Assembly (NCBI RefSeq): GCF_005081705.1
Contig: NZ_CP034876.1
Location: 263,863-327,862, forward strand
Reading direction: 5' to 3'
DNA from: Buchnera aphidicola (Hyperomyzus lactucae)
GTDB lineage: Bacteria; Pseudomonadota; Gammaproteobacteria; Enterobacterales; Enterobacteriaceae
DNA length: 64,000 nt
Under the pieces are notes generated by a model that ran no database searches, had not been told where the DNA came from, and saw nothing but the letters and a program-made list of their open reading frames with translations. A program made the position numbers and the translations under genes. Positions within the stretch are counted from its first letter, which is position 1. Every line of letters starts with the position of its first letter. Positions 31,143-41,273 of the stretch are shown here, one piece after another.

Positions 31143-32096
31143 ATGAAGAAATATAAAGATATTTTCTTAGAAAATAACATATCAAATAAATTAAATATTA
31201 TTCCTACTAAAACAATTCACAAGGTTATAAATATATTAAAGAAACCTAATTGGATAAAAGTTAAAATACCTATTAATACATCTCGTATACAACATATCAA
31301 AAATGCTTTAAGAAAAAATAAATTACATTCTGTTTGTGAAGAAGCCCATTGTCCAAATTTATCTGAATGTTTTAATAACGGTACTGCAACATTTATGATT
31401 CTTGGATCAATATGTACACGAAACTGTCCTTTTTGTGCAGTATCTCATGGAACACCTCATTCTATAAATATAGAAGAACCCAAAAAATTATCTGATACAG
31501 TATTTGACATGAAAATTGATTATGTTGTAATTACATCCGTCGTTCGTGATGATTTATACGACGGTGGTGCTCAGCATTTTGTTAATTGCATTCAAGCCAT
31601 TAGAAAAAAAAATACAGTAAAAATTGAAATATTAGTTCCTGATTTCCGAGGAAGAATAGATTTAATTTTAAGAATTTTTAATCAAGCATTACCTGATGTA
31701 TTTAATCATAATATAGAAAATATTCCTAGAATGTACAAAACAATTCGTCCTGGAGCTAATTATCAAAGGTCATTGTCTTTATTAGAATTATTTAAAAAAA
31801 AATACTCCAACATACCAACTAAATCAGGTTTGATGTTAGGACTAGGTGAAAAAGATTCGGAAATTATTCAAGTAATGAAAGATCTTTATTCGAGTGGCGT
31901 TACACTGTTAACAATAGGTCAATATCTTCAACCTAGCATCAGTCATTTACCAGTACAACGATATGTATCACCTTTAGAATTTGAAAGTATCAAACAGGAA
32001 GCTTTATCGATTGGATTTAAGAATGCTTTTTGCGGTCCTTTTGTTCGTTCGTCATACCATGCTAATTTTCAATCTGATTTGTCTATTAAAAAATAA
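31143..32096 (+). CDS. lipA: Lipoyl synthase
   Basis: Radical-SAM enzyme that inserts two sulfurs into octanoyl groups. The auxiliary cluster motif [12 protein letters not shown] and the radical-SAM motif CTRNCPFC are present, and the C-terminal RSSYH serine ligand is kept. The ATG at 31143 is preferred (317 residues against 321); an upstream in-frame ATG at 31104 would add a hydrophobic stretch with no family match. The normally near-invariant TSVDRDD reads TSVVRDD (Asp to Val). It pairs with lipB for the lipoylation of dehydrogenases. Confidence 0.95.
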   Translation: MKKYKDIFLENNISNKLNIIPTKTIHKVINILKKPNWIKVKIPINTSRIQHIKNALRKNKLHSVCEEAHCPNLSECFNNGTATFMILGSICTRNCPFCAVSHGTPHSINIEEPKKLSDTVFDMKIDYVVITSVVRDDLYDGGAQHFVNCIQAIRKKNTVKIEILVPDFRGRIDLILRIFNQALPDVFNHNIENIPRMYKTIRPGANYQRSLSLLELFKKKYSNIPTKSGLMLGLGEKDSEIIQVMKDLYSSGVTLLTIGQYLQPSISHLPVQRYVSPLEFESIKQEALSIGFKNAFCGPFVRSSYHANFQSDLSIKK

Positions 32097-32159
32097 TATT
32101 GACGATTTTTTGAAAATTATTTTTTATTGATGTATATTCTTTATACCAGAGGTTACATA

Positions 32160-32870
32160 GTGTTAGATCCTAATGTTTTTAAAATACCAAAAATTATTAT
32201 TGCATTAGATTTTTACAATAAACAATCAGCCATGAAATTAGTCAATCTTCTTAATCCTTCTGTTTATTATTTAAAAATTGGAAAAGAAATGTTTACGATT
32301 TTAGGTCGTAAATTTATTAAAGAATTACATCAAATGGGATTTAATATATTTCTTGATTTAAAATTTCATGATATCCCTAATACTGTATTCAATGCTACAA
32401 AAGCAGCTGCAGATTTAGGAATTTGGATGCTAAGCGTTCATGCTGCAGGTGGCAAAAAAATGTTAATTTCTGCAAAAAAAGCATTAAAATCTTTTAAAAA
32501 AGCTCCTTTATTAATAGCTGTTACAGCACTAACTAGTCTGAAAGAAAAAGAACTTAAAGAAGTTGGGATTAATATTTCATTAACAGATTATATTTTAACT
32601 TTATCAAAATTATCTAATGATTGTGGTTTAGATGGAATTGTATGTCCAGGAAGAGAAGCAAAAAAAATAAAATGTTTATTTGGAAATAAATATAAAATTA
32701 TTACGCCAGGTATTAGAGTTTCTGAAGATTTATTATATGATCAAAATAACGTTATTACTCCTCAAGAAGCAAAAGAATTTAAAATAGATTATATAGTGAT
32801 AGGACGTTCTATTACCCTGTCTAAAAATCCAATTAAAAAATTAGATTCAATACTAAAATCTATGCAATAA
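32160..32870 (+). CDS. pyrF: Orotidine 5'-phosphate decarboxylase
   Basis: Makes UMP, the last step of pyrimidine synthesis. The catalytic DxKxxD array is in [10 protein letters not shown], with HAAGG, TPGIRV and [10 protein letters not shown] prefer the GTG at 32160 because the Shine-Dalgarno AGAGG (32148-32152) ends 7 nt before it, giving 236 residues against 245 in E. coli. TTG or ATG codons at 32127-32132 would add 10-11 residues that lack a ribosome site. Confidence 0.95.
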   Translation: MLDPNVFKIPKIIIALDFYNKQSAMKLVNLLNPSVYYLKIGKEMFTILGRKFIKELHQMGFNIFLDLKFHDIPNTVFNATKAAADLGIWMLSVHAAGGKKMLISAKKALKSFKKAPLLIAVTALTSLKEKELKEVGINISLTDYILTLSKLSNDCGLDGIVCPGREAKKIKCLFGNKYKIITPGIRVSEDLLYDQNNVITPQEAKEFKIDYIVIGRSITLSKNPIKKLDSILKSMQ

Positions 32871-32941
32871 ATATATATGAAATAATAAAAGATATTTATC
32901 AATATTTTAAAAATATATTTTATCTTAAATCAAGAGGATTT

Positions 32942-33532
32942 ATGCAATTAATAAAAATAGAAAAAGCTATATTACCTACTCCTTGGGGGGAATTTTTTAT
33001 ATTTGGTTTTGAAGAAAAGAAAAATGGTAAAAATCATGTAGCGCTTGTATATGGTAATATAAAAAAAAACACTCCCATTCTTGCAAGAGTACATTCAGAA
33101 TGTCTTACAGGAGACGCTCTTTTTAGTTTGCGATGTGATTGTGGTAATCAATTAGAAATGGCTATGAAAAAAATTGTTAAAGAAGGAAGCGGTGTGTTAA
33201 TTTATCATCGTCAAGAAGGAAGGAATATTGGTCTTCTTAATAAAATACGTGCATATGCTTTACAAGATCAAGGATTAGATACTGTACAAGCTAATCAGAA
33301 ACTTGGATTTTCTGCAGATGAAAGAGATTTTTCATTGTGTGCTGATATATTTAATATATTAAATATTAAAAAAATTCGTTTGTTAACAAATAATCCGTTT
33401 AAAGTCCAAATGCTCAGTAATGCTGGAATAAAAATTGTAGAAAGAGTCCCTATTATTACAAAAAAAAACTCCACGAATTCTCATTATTTAAAGACTAAGG
33501 CTGAAAAAATGGGCCATTTATTATCTGAATAG
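32942..33532 (+). CDS. ribA: GTP cyclohydrolase II
   Basis: First committed step of riboflavin synthesis. It has 196 residues, identical in length to E. coli. The zinc cysteines Cys54, Cys65 and Cys67 are in [19 protein letters not shown], and [22 protein letters not shown] is conserved in pieces. An AAGAGG Shine-Dalgarno sequence precedes the ATG. Riboflavin is one of the vitamins Buchnera is known to be able to make. It is followed by a GC-containing hairpin before convergent hns. Confidence 0.97.
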   Translation: MQLIKIEKAILPTPWGEFFIFGFEEKKNGKNHVALVYGNIKKNTPILARVHSECLTGDALFSLRCDCGNQLEMAMKKIVKEGSGVLIYHRQEGRNIGLLNKIRAYALQDQGLDTVQANQKLGFSADERDFSLCADIFNILNIKKIRLLTNNPFKVQMLSNAGIKIVERVPIITKKNSTNSHYLKTKAEKMGHLLSE

Positions 33533-33604
33533 AAAAATAAATTATTTTTTTTAATGTAGATTAAATTATATATTGTGCTATACTAAATAATACTAATAAT
33601 AGTA

Positions 33605-33625
33605 GGGGTTTTTTTGATTAACCCC
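33605..33625. terminator. GC-stem hairpin between convergent ribA and hns
   Basis: GGGGTT (33605-33610) pairs with AACCCC (33620-33625) around a 9-nt loop. A four-G/C stem stands out in this AT-rich spacer. No T-run follows on either strand, so it may be a transcript-stabilising 3' hairpin as much as a terminator. Confidence 0.5.
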
Positions 33626-33636
33626 CCAAATTCATA

Positions 33637-34044
33637 TTATAATAAAAAATCCTCTAATATTTTATCATCTTTTAAAATCGCATCTTTTATTACTGATGGA
33701 GTGCGTCCTTGACCAGTCCACGTTTTAAAATCTCCATTATTGTTAATATATTTATATTTTGCTGGTCTTTTTGGTCTTTTTCGTTTTTGTAAAGATTTAA
33801 TAGAATTAGTTTTTGTTAATAATTCATTTGGATTTATGCCGTCAGCAATAAGCATTTCTCTGTATCTTTTTAATTTTATAGTTCTATTTTCTATTTCTTC
33901 TTGTATTTTTTTTTCTTCTTCTTTTCTTTCATTTACAATAATTTTAAATTTTTCTAATATTTCTTCTAGAATTTCTAAAGAACATTCTCTTGAATGTACA
34001 CGAAGCGTACGAATATTATTTAGAATTTTTAGTATTTCATTCAT
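33637..34044 (-). CDS. hns: Nucleoid protein H-NS
   Basis: DNA-binding protein that silences AT-rich genes. An N-terminal coiled-coil oligomerisation domain ([12 protein letters not shown], then a charged helix to about residue 65) is joined by a linker to the DNA-binding domain with the [10 protein letters not shown] hook. The third of three consecutive ATG codons matches the E. coli start and sits 9 nt from a GAG, giving 135 residues. How H-NS can be selective in a genome this AT-rich is an open question. Confidence 0.94.
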   Translation of the reverse strand: MNEILKILNNIRTLRVHSRECSLEILEEILEKFKIIVNERKEEEKKIQEEIENRTIKLKRYREMLIADGINPNELLTKTNSIKSLQKRKRPKRPAKYKYINNNGDFKTWTGQGRTPSVIKDAILKDDKILEDFLL

Positions 34045-34194
34045 CATCATGTTCTCATAGCATCAGTTTAAGGTAAAAGTATTTTACTTAATAATTAAAT
34101 ATCAAAAATGAGAAAATAACAGTCTTATATAAAACTTTTGTATATATTATATAAATTTTAAAAATTTTTTAAAAAATATATAATATAAATTTAT

Positions 34195-34217
34195 TTTTGT
34201 ATAAAAATTATACAAAA
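34195..34217. repeat. Perfect 10-bp inverted repeat between cls and hns
   Basis: TTTTGTATAA (34195-34204), spacer AAA, TTATACAAAA (34208-34217). It lies in the 253-bp region between the 3' end of cls and the start of hns, both on the minus strand. It could be a cls terminator or an operator upstream of hns. The remaining bases are featureless AT-rich DNA. Confidence 0.5.
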
Positions 34218-34303
34218 TTTTAGATGTGTATAAAATGCATGCAATTATATTGTGAAAAATAAATATATATTTTTTAATAAAAAATATTTTATAAGTATTA
34301 TAC

Positions 34304-35764
34304 TTATAATAATGGACTTAAAAAATAAAATATTTTTTCAAGCACTCTAGTCCAATACGCACGCATAGACCAAACTTTTTTATCTAATAAATAAGAATCA
34401 GAAATATACTGATTGTGTATACACAATAAATTACGTCCGAAATTACTATCATCGATTACTAAAGTAATTTCAAAATTCAACCAAAGACTCCTCATATCTA
34501 AATTTACAGTACCAATAAGACTTAATTGTTGATCTACTAATATACTTTTACTATGTAATAATCCTTTTTTAAATTGATAAATATTTACTCCAGCTTCTAA
34601 TAATTCACTAAAAAATACTCTACTTGCCCATTTTACTAAAATAGAATCGTGATACAAGGGTATAATAATACTAACTTTAACTCCTCTTTGAGCTGCAGTG
34701 CAGATGGCGTGTAATAAATCTTCACTGGGTACCAAATAAGGAGTAGTCATAATTAATTCATATCTAGCTGAATAAATAGCAGTCAATAGTGCTTGATGAA
34801 TCATGTTTTCTGGAAAACCTGGTCCAGATGCAATGACTTGAATACTAGAATTTTGATTTGATTCATTTTTTATCATGTTCTTATTAGGCAATGGAGGTAA
34901 AATCTTAAAACCTGTTTCAATTTCCCAATCACAAGAATAAATTATTCCTATTGTTGAAGCTATAGGTCCTTCTATTCTGGTCATTAAATCAATCCATTGA
35001 CCAACACCAGAAGATTTTTTAAATAAATAAGGATCTACAAGATTCATACTGCCTGAATATGTAATATAATTATCAATCAATACAATTTTTCTATGTTGTC
35101 TAACATCTATACGTCTCAAAAAAACTCGTAGTATACTAACTTTTAAAGCTTCTACAATTTGAATACCAGATTCCCTCATAATTTCAACCCAAGGACTTTG
35201 AAAAAATTCAACACTTCCCGCAGAATCTAACATTAATCTACAATGTATTCCACGTTTTGCAGAATCAATTAAAGCTATTGCCACATCATCTGCTATTCCT
35301 CCTGGTTTCCAAATATAAAATACCATTTCAATATTTTTACGTGCCAAATAAATATCACGTATTAATATTTGCATAGTTTTTTTAGTATTAGTCAATAATT
35401 TAAGCTTATTACTTTTAATTCCTGCAATACCTTGTCTATGTTTGCATAATTGGAATAAAGAAGTAGCTACTTCACTATTGTTCATTTGAAAAATATATGT
35501 ACAGGACCTTAATTCATTCAACCATTTATTAGATATAGACCAAATTCTATTCGCAATTTTTTTTTGTCTTTTCCCTAAATATAACTCACCAAAAAAAAAC
35601 CAAATAGAAATTCCAATAAGAGGAATAATATAAACTATTAAAAGCCAAGACATAGAAGAGGGTATACTGCGACGTTTGATTAAAACTCTAAAGGTAATAC
35701 TAGCAATTAACAACCAATAAATTGAAAAAACTAGACATTTGATTAAATTATAAAAAATATCCAT
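34304..35764 (-). CDS. cls: Cardiolipin synthase A
   Basis: Phospholipase-D family enzyme that condenses two phosphatidylglycerols to cardiolipin. It has 486 residues, equal to E. coli ClsA. Two N-terminal membrane segments are followed by two HKD motifs, HRKIVLID (about residue 220) and HSKSILVD (about 405), each with the downstream GSMNL or GTVNLDMRS. The end YFLSPLL is intact. Buchnera is reported to lack most phospholipid synthesis genes, so the substrate would need to come from the host. Confidence 0.95.
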   Translation of the reverse strand: MDIFYNLIKCLVFSIYWLLIASITFRVLIKRRSIPSSMSWLLIVYIIPLIGISIWFFFGELYLGKRQKKIANRIWSISNKWLNELRSCTYIFQMNNSEVATSLFQLCKHRQGIAGIKSNKLKLLTNTKKTMQILIRDIYLARKNIEMVFYIWKPGGIADDVAIALIDSAKRGIHCRLMLDSAGSVEFFQSPWVEIMRESGIQIVEALKVSILRVFLRRIDVRQHRKIVLIDNYITYSGSMNLVDPYLFKKSSGVGQWIDLMTRIEGPIASTIGIIYSCDWEIETGFKILPPLPNKNMIKNESNQNSSIQVIASGPGFPENMIHQALLTAIYSARYELIMTTPYLVPSEDLLHAICTAAQRGVKVSIIIPLYHDSILVKWASRVFFSELLEAGVNIYQFKKGLLHSKSILVDQQLSLIGTVNLDMRSLWLNFEITLVIDDSNFGRNLLCIHNQYISDSYLLDKKVWSMRAYWTRVLEKIFYFLSPLL

Positions 35765-36045
35765 CCATTGAAGGTCCTATTTATACTTTTTTTTAAAAAA
35801 GCGTCTTTTTATTTAATTAAATATTCTTTTATTTTTAAAAATTAAATTTGTATAATATTTAAAGTAATAGGATAATTAATTAATACTCCAAATTTATTTA
35901 TTAACATTTAAAAATTAATTTTTATATTTAAAATTAATAGGAAAATCATGATTTTTTTACTTTTATTAACTATTAATGTATTAAATTTAATTAATATGAT
36001 TTTAATAAATAATTATTTCTATTTTTAATTTTTGTATATTTTTAT

Positions 36046-36468
36046 TTAAATAATACTCATAGGTAATAATTCACGAGGTTTTCCTATTTTATCAATTGCT
36101 ACATAGATAAATTCTGCTTCTGCAGCACAGTAAAATTGACCTAATGGTTTCGAATAAATTTTTTTAATCCATATTTCCACATTAATTTTAATCGAACTTT
36201 TACCAATTTTAATACACTTTGCATAGCAATTAACAATATCACCAACTGATACAGATTTTAGAAAAGTGATTCCATCAACTCGTACTGTTACTACTTTTCC
36301 ACCCGCAATTTCTTTTGCTAATATTGCTCCGCCCATATCCATTTGAGACATAATCCACCCACCAAATATATCACCATTAGCATTAGTATCTGCAGGCATT
36401 GCAAGTGTTTTTAATACTACTGTTCCCTTTGGTAATTTATTTTTTTCTAGCATTGTTAAAATATTCAC
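36046..36468 (-). CDS. yciA: Acyl-CoA thioesterase YciA
   Basis: Hot-dog-fold thioesterase that hydrolyses acyl-CoA. It has 140 residues against 132 in E. coli. LAMPADTNANGDIFGGWIMSQMD (split family signature) and VTVRVDG are conserved. Eight extra N-terminal residues may reflect a start further downstream. It is first in the yciA-yciB-yciC series in chromosome order, with all three on the minus strand downstream of trpA, as in E. coli. Confidence 0.93.
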   Translation of the reverse strand: MNILTMLEKNKLPKGTVVLKTLAMPADTNANGDIFGGWIMSQMDMGGAILAKEIAGGKVVTVRVDGITFLKSVSVGDIVNCYAKCIKIGKSSIKINVEIWIKKIYSKPLGQFYCAAEAEFIYVAIDKIGKPRELLPMSII

Positions 36469-36485
36469 TCTGTTATTTTAAAAAA

Positions 36486-37019
36486 TTATTTTTCTTTTGA
36501 TATTTTGTAGTTTATATAAATACCAGTTATTAAAATTAAAAAAAACGTTAAAGATGTAAATCCAAAAACTTTAAAAGTCACCCAAGTTTTTTCTGAAAAC
36601 CAGAATGCTATATAAATATTTAAAATACTACAAAATAAAAAAAATAAAGACCAAAAAAAATTAATTTTTCGCCAATCTACGTTAGATATACTAATATCTT
36701 TTTCTAAAAATCTTTGTATTATTGGTTTTTTTGTTAAAAATTGACTAGTTAATAATACTATAGAAAAAATTATATAAATTATTGTTATTTTCCATTTGAT
36801 AAATTGACTATCGTGAAAAAATATTGTTAGAGAACCAAAAAAAGCAATTACAAAAAAACTAAATAAATTAATTTTATCTATTTCATTATAGATTACCCAA
36901 TAAATTATACATAATAATCCTGATGTAATAATTAAAGATCCAGAAGCTATAAAAATATCATAAAATTTGTAAAAAATGAAGAAAATGAGCATTGGTAATA
37001 TATTCAATATTTGTTTCAT
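36486..37019 (-). CDS. yciB: Inner-membrane protein YciB (intracellular septation protein A)
   Basis: Small multi-pass membrane protein linked in E. coli to cell-envelope synthesis and septation. It has 177 residues against 179 in E. coli. About five hydrophobic segments are visible. NVDWRKINFFWSLFFLFC and WVTFKVFGFTSLTF match the family. It lies 17 bp upstream of yciA and 28 bp downstream of yciC, so the three are probably one operon. Confidence 0.93.
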   Translation of the reverse strand: MKQILNILPMLIFFIFYKFYDIFIASGSLIITSGLLCIIYWVIYNEIDKINLFSFFVIAFFGSLTIFFHDSQFIKWKITIIYIIFSIVLLTSQFLTKKPIIQRFLEKDISISNVDWRKINFFWSLFFLFCSILNIYIAFWFSEKTWVTFKVFGFTSLTFFLILITGIYINYKISKEK

Positions 37020-37047
37020 AGTATAAACCTAGATAATCTTTAAATTT

Positions 37048-37791
37048 TCAAGTATTTGAAAATATCATATAAAATCGAAATAAGTATATAATTAAAATAG
37101 AATACAATATATTTGTACTGATATTTGATATTAAAAAAACTATGTTTTTATTTGAAAGATAGATACTAGATAATAATGTTATTAGAATAAATTTTCCAAA
37201 CATCCACAATAAAACGCCTGATGCTATTATTTTTATATTTTTCCAGGAAATATGCATACTGAGACGTATAGAATCTATTAAACTATTTTTTTTAAAATAA
37301 AAAATAATAGGTGTTAAAGATAGTATTATTGTTAATACAATACCTGGAATAACTAATAACATAAAACCTAATTGAATAATAAAAGCAATCATAAAATTTA
37401 AAATAAACAAGCTTGGTAAAAATAAAAATAAAGAATGTAATACTTTTAGAATTGGTTCTTTTTTATCTTTAGATAGATTAGAAATTAAAGTTATCATACT
37501 TCCTAATAATAATGTTTTATTAATTAATAATTCTATTATTTTGAATATAGAATATTTTAATAATTGAGCTTTTTCTTCAAGATTCATATTATGAATTAAT
37601 TCCAATAATGATTCAGCATTAATAAAATTATTATTCTCTATTATAAATATAATATGCATATCTGGTTTAATAAACATATCTATGAACATACTAATAAATG
37701 TTATGAATATAGATATAAAAAAAATAGTTGCTATTTGTTTATGAAAAAAATGACGCGTATCATGACGCAATTCTTTTGCTGTAATTAGCAT
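37048..37791 (-). CDS. yciC: UPF0259 membrane protein YciC
   Basis: Integral membrane protein of unknown function with about six hydrophobic segments. The ATG at 37789-37791 is chosen because a strong Shine-Dalgarno AAGGAG lies 7 nt upstream. It gives exactly 247 residues, the E. coli length, and the start MLITAKELRHDTRHFF aligns with the family. A longer frame begins 45 bp upstream without a ribosome site. Conserved segments are LGFMLLVIPGIVLTIIL and a YLFRFYMIF end. Confidence 0.9.
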   Translation of the reverse strand: MLITAKELRHDTRHFFHKQIATIFFISIFITFISMFIDMFIKPDMHIIFIIENNNFINAESLLELIHNMNLEEKAQLLKYSIFKIIELLINKTLLLGSMITLISNLSKDKKEPILKVLHSLFLFLPSLFILNFMIAFIIQLGFMLLVIPGIVLTIILSLTPIIFYFKKNSLIDSIRLSMHISWKNIKIIASGVLLWMFGKFILITLLSSIYLSNKNIVFLISNISTNILYSILIIYLFRFYMIFSNT

Positions 37792-37882
37792 ATGCACGCT
37801 CCTTATCAACACTGTGTACAATACGAAGATATACATATTATTTTAGATGAGCATATTTTTTATATATAAAAATTATTAATTA

Positions 37883-38686
37883 TTATTGAGTAGAGATTTT
37901 TAGCAATCTAGTAAAATCTTTTATTTTTTTAAACATTATATTTTCTTGAGTAAAATTTTTTTCGATAATATCTATGATTGCTGAACCACATATTATACCT
38001 GATAAACCTGATAATATTGCTTTTTTGACTTGTATAGCATTGGAAATTCCAAAACCTTGTAATAAAGGAAGAGAATTATATCGTTTTATTTTTTTGATAA
38101 AATCCTTAGATAGTGAAGGAGTTTTATCTTCTATTCCCGTTATTCCAAGACGAGACAATACATAAATATATCCTTGTGCATATAAAGAAATTTTTTTCAA
38201 GAATTCATCGTCTGCATCTGGTGGACATATAAAAATAGAGTTAATTTTATATTTGTTTGCAGTTTCATAAAAAATTTTTGATTCTTCAATCGGAACATCA
38301 GCTATAAGCACTGAATCTAAACCGCAATTTGCACATTTCCAATAAAAATTATCAATACCCTGATTATATATAAGATTAGCATATATTAAAACACCAATAG
38401 GTAATTGTGTATTTTGGGCCCTTAATTTTTTTAATATTTCAAAATATTCTGAAAACGTATTTTTTTTAGATAAAGCACGTAAACTTGCTTTTTGAATAAT
38501 AGGTCCATCAGCGAGAGGATCCGAAAATGGTATTCCGATTTCTAAAGCATCAGCACCATTTTTAATTAAAATTTCAATTATTTTTATCGATATTTCTAAA
38601 GATGGATCTCCTAAAATTACAAAAGGTACAAAACATCCTTCTTTTAATAAAGATAATCTTTTAAACATTTCTGGATATCGATTCAT
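37883..38686 (-). CDS. trpA: Tryptophan synthase alpha chain
   Basis: Cleaves indoleglycerol phosphate to indole. It has 267 residues against 268 in E. coli. Catalytic Glu49 and Asp60 are in [18 protein letters not shown], and LLQGFGIS and GSAI bind the phosphate. The start lies inside the last 26 bp of trpB as it now reads. Last gene of trpDCBA, which supplies tryptophan to the host. Confidence 0.97.
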   Translation of the reverse strand: MNRYPEMFKRLSLLKEGCFVPFVILGDPSLEISIKIIEILIKNGADALEIGIPFSDPLADGPIIQKASLRALSKKNTFSEYFEILKKLRAQNTQLPIGVLIYANLIYNQGIDNFYWKCANCGLDSVLIADVPIEESKIFYETANKYKINSIFICPPDADDEFLKKISLYAQGYIYVLSRLGITGIEDKTPSLSKDFIKKIKRYNSLPLLQGFGISNAIQVKKAILSGLSGIICGSAIIDIIEKNFTQENIMFKKIKDFTRLLKISTQ

Positions 38687-39872
38687 TATATTTTTCCTTT
38701 TTTTCTAAAATATTATTAACTGTAAAAATATCTTTATCCCCACGTCCAGAAAGGTTAACAACAAAAAGTTGTTCTTTGTAAGGGTTTTTTTTCATTAATT
38801 TCAATGCATACGCTAATGCATGAGAAGATTCCAAAGCAGGAATAATGCCTTCTTTTTTACATAGAATTAAAAATGCATTTATAGCTTCTTCGTCAGTAAT
38901 AGATACATATTGAGCTCGATTAATACTACTCAACCAAGCATGTTCAGGACCGACAGATGGAAAATCCAATCCCGCTGAAATTGACCAAGACTCTTTAATT
39001 TGACCTTCTTTATCTTGCATTAAATAAGACTTCATACCGAAATAAATACCAGTTCTTCCATGTTTTAACGGTGCCCCATGTTTTCCTGTATGTATACCCT
39101 GACCAGCGGGTTCTACACCAATTAAATTTACTTTATCATCCATAAAATCTGAGAAAATACCAATTGCATTAGAACCACCACCAATACATGCAATGATGGA
39201 ATCAGGTAGTCTATTTTCTTTCTCTAATATTTGTTTTTTTGTTTCTGTTCCAATCATTCTTTGAAATTCACGAACCATAGTGGGGTAAGGATGCGGCCCA
39301 GCTGCAGTCCCAATCATATAATAAGATGTTTTATAACTTTTAGACCAATCGCGCAAAGCTTCATTGCATGCATCTTTTAAAGTTCCTGAACCATTTTTTA
39401 CTGATATGACTTTTGCACCCATTAATTGCATACGAAAAACATTTGTAGATTGTCTTTCAATATCTTTGAATCCCATATAAATTCTACATTTTAAATTTAA
39501 TAATGCACAAGCAATAGCAGTAGCTACACCATGTTGACCAGCACCTGTTTCAGCAATAATTTCCTTTTTTTTCATTCTAAGTGCTAACATAGCTTGTCCT
39601 AGAACCTGATTAGTCTTGTGTGCACCACCATGTAGCAAATCTTCCCTCTTAAGATAAATACGTGTTTTTGTACCTTGAGTTAAATTATTACATAAAGTTA
39701 ATGGAGTAGGTCTTCCTGCATAATTTTTTAATAAATCATAAAATTTCTTTTGAAAACTTATATCTTCTTGCGCGGCAACAAAATTTTTCTCTAATTCAAA
39801 TAAAGCCGGTATTAATATTTGAGGAACGTACATACCACCAAATTCACCAAAATAAGGATTCAGTAAAGTCAT
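38661..39872 (-). CDS. trpB: Tryptophan synthase beta chain, C-terminus altered by frameshift
   Basis: PLP enzyme that joins indole and serine. The PLP lysine is at about Lys86 in [10 protein letters not shown], and GGGSNAIG binds PLP phosphate. The current frame gives 403 residues and runs 26 bp into trpA. At an A7 tract (38698-38704), one extra A would give ILEKKGKI and stop. That matches the E. coli end ILKARGEI, about 395 residues, and makes TAATG, a stop-start overlap like the E. coli TGATG. The end is therefore frameshifted, and the catalytic core is unaffected. Confidence 0.96.
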   Translation of the reverse strand: MTLLNPYFGEFGGMYVPQILIPALFELEKNFVAAQEDISFQKKFYDLLKNYAGRPTPLTLCNNLTQGTKTRIYLKREDLLHGGAHKTNQVLGQAMLALRMKKKEIIAETGAGQHGVATAIACALLNLKCRIYMGFKDIERQSTNVFRMQLMGAKVISVKNGSGTLKDACNEALRDWSKSYKTSYYMIGTAAGPHPYPTMVREFQRMIGTETKKQILEKENRLPDSIIACIGGGSNAIGIFSDFMDDKVNLIGVEPAGQGIHTGKHGAPLKHGRTGIYFGMKSYLMQDKEGQIKESWSISAGLDFPSVGPEHAWLSSINRAQYVSITDEEAINAFLILCKKEGIIPALESSHALAYALKLMKKNPYKEQLFVVNLSGRGDKDIFTVNNILEKKEKYNESISRNV

Positions 39873-39911
39873 GCGATTCTTTCCTATTAGTTTGTTAACT
39901 ATAAAAATAGT

Positions 39912-41273
39912 TTAATAATGTCTTAATCGTTTAAAAATTTCTTTGATTTTTTTATGATCTTTAATGCCAGGAGAGGTTTCTATACCAGAATTAATATCCA
40001 ATCCTGAACAATTTAATTTAGAAGCCAGAATGCAATTATCTAAATTAATTCCTCCAGCTAATAAGACATTATCTAAAACATGATTATGCAAAATAGACCA
40101 ATCAAAAGACTTATTACTTCCTCCAGAATTAGAATCGAATACATACATACTTATATTATTCCAATTAAGACTCGGTAATTGAGATTTAATAGAAAAAGCT
40201 TTCCAAATTCTAATTTCTTGAGGTAGTATTTTTCTTAATTTATGAATATATTCTTGATTTTCTTGTCCATGCAGCTGTACTGCATATAAAGATAATTCTT
40301 CAGCAATATTGACGATAATATTAATTTCTTCATTTTGAAAAACTCCTATAAATCTTAATTTGCTATTTACAATAATATTGTTTGCAATTTTTTTATTAAT
40401 TTTTCTAGGTGAGCTTTTTACAAAAATAAGTCCACCATAAATAGATCCATATTTTTCAACAATTTTTATATCAGTGTGTCGAGTTAATCCACAAATTTTA
40501 TTATTACCTATCATGATAGAACGTATACCCATCTCTAAATTTTTTTTAGACATTAAATGAGAACCAATTAAAAAACCATGCACAAACTTACTAAGTTCTC
40601 TTACTTGACGATATTTTTGTATACCTGATTCACTTACGATGATAATATTTTTTTTAATTAAAGGTGCTAATATACGAGTACGATTTAAATCGATTGATAA
40701 ATCGTGTAAATTACGATTATTAATACCAATAATATTAGCTTTTAACTCAAGAGCACGATTTAATTCTGCGATATTATTTACTTCAGTCAATACACTCATA
40801 TTTAATTTTTTTGCTATTATAGATAGCTCTTTATATTGTATATCATTTAAAACAGATAGCATTAATAAAATAGCATCTGCATTATAATATCTAGCTAAAT
40901 ATACTTGATATGGATCAATAAAAAAATCTTTGCATAAAATAGGCTGAGAGACAGATTCTCGAACTATATTTATAAATTTTAAATTTCCATGAAAATATTT
41001 TTCTTCTGTAAGTACTGAAATAGCAGAAGCATATTTTTTATAAATATTAGCAATATTAACCAAATTAAAATCGTTTCTAATAACTCCTAAAGAAGGAGAT
41101 TTTTTTTTGCATTCTAATATAAAAAAAGGGTTTTTTTCTTTTAAAGAATCATAAAAATTACGTGTATTTTTATTAATTTTATCTTTAAAATTAACTAAAG
41201 GTTGTTTTTTTTTTCTAAACGCAATCCAGTCTTTTTTATCGTATATAATTTTTTTCAGTATTGTCTCTTGCAT
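39912..41273 (-). CDS. trpC: Bifunctional indole-3-glycerol phosphate synthase / phosphoribosylanthranilate isomerase
   Basis: Fused TrpC-TrpF enzyme that catalyses two consecutive tryptophan steps. It has 453 residues against 452 in E. coli. The synthase domain (about 1-255) has FILECKKKSPS, LCKDFFIDPYQ and ISESG-like VSESGIQ. The isomerase domain (about 256-453) has KICGLTR, VQLHGQE and LLAGGINLDN. The fusion is typical of enterobacteria. It overlaps the annotated end of trpD by 38 bp and precedes trpB by 39 bp. Confidence 0.97.
   Translation of the reverse strand: MQETILKKIIYDKKDWIAFRKKKQPLVNFKDKINKNTRNFYDSLKEKNPFFILECKKKSPSLGVIRNDFNLVNIANIYKKYASAISVLTEEKYFHGNLKFINIVRESVSQPILCKDFFIDPYQVYLARYYNADAILLMLSVLNDIQYKELSIIAKKLNMSVLTEVNNIAELNRALELKANIIGINNRNLHDLSIDLNRTRILAPLIKKNIIIVSESGIQKYRQVRELSKFVHGFLIGSHLMSKKNLEMGIRSIMIGNNKICGLTRHTDIKIVEKYGSIYGGLIFVKSSPRKINKKIANNIIVNSKLRFIGVFQNEEINIIVNIAEELSLYAVQLHGQENQEYIHKLRKILPQEIRIWKAFSIKSQLPSLNWNNISMYVFDSNSGGSNKSFDWSILHNHVLDNVLLAGGINLDNCILASKLNCSGLDINSGIETSPGIKDHKKIKEIFKRLRHY

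Noticed and set aside
33740-34060. A 106-codon antisense frame covering hns
   Set aside because: Shadow of the conserved H-NS gene. The Phe- and Ser-rich sequence matches no family.
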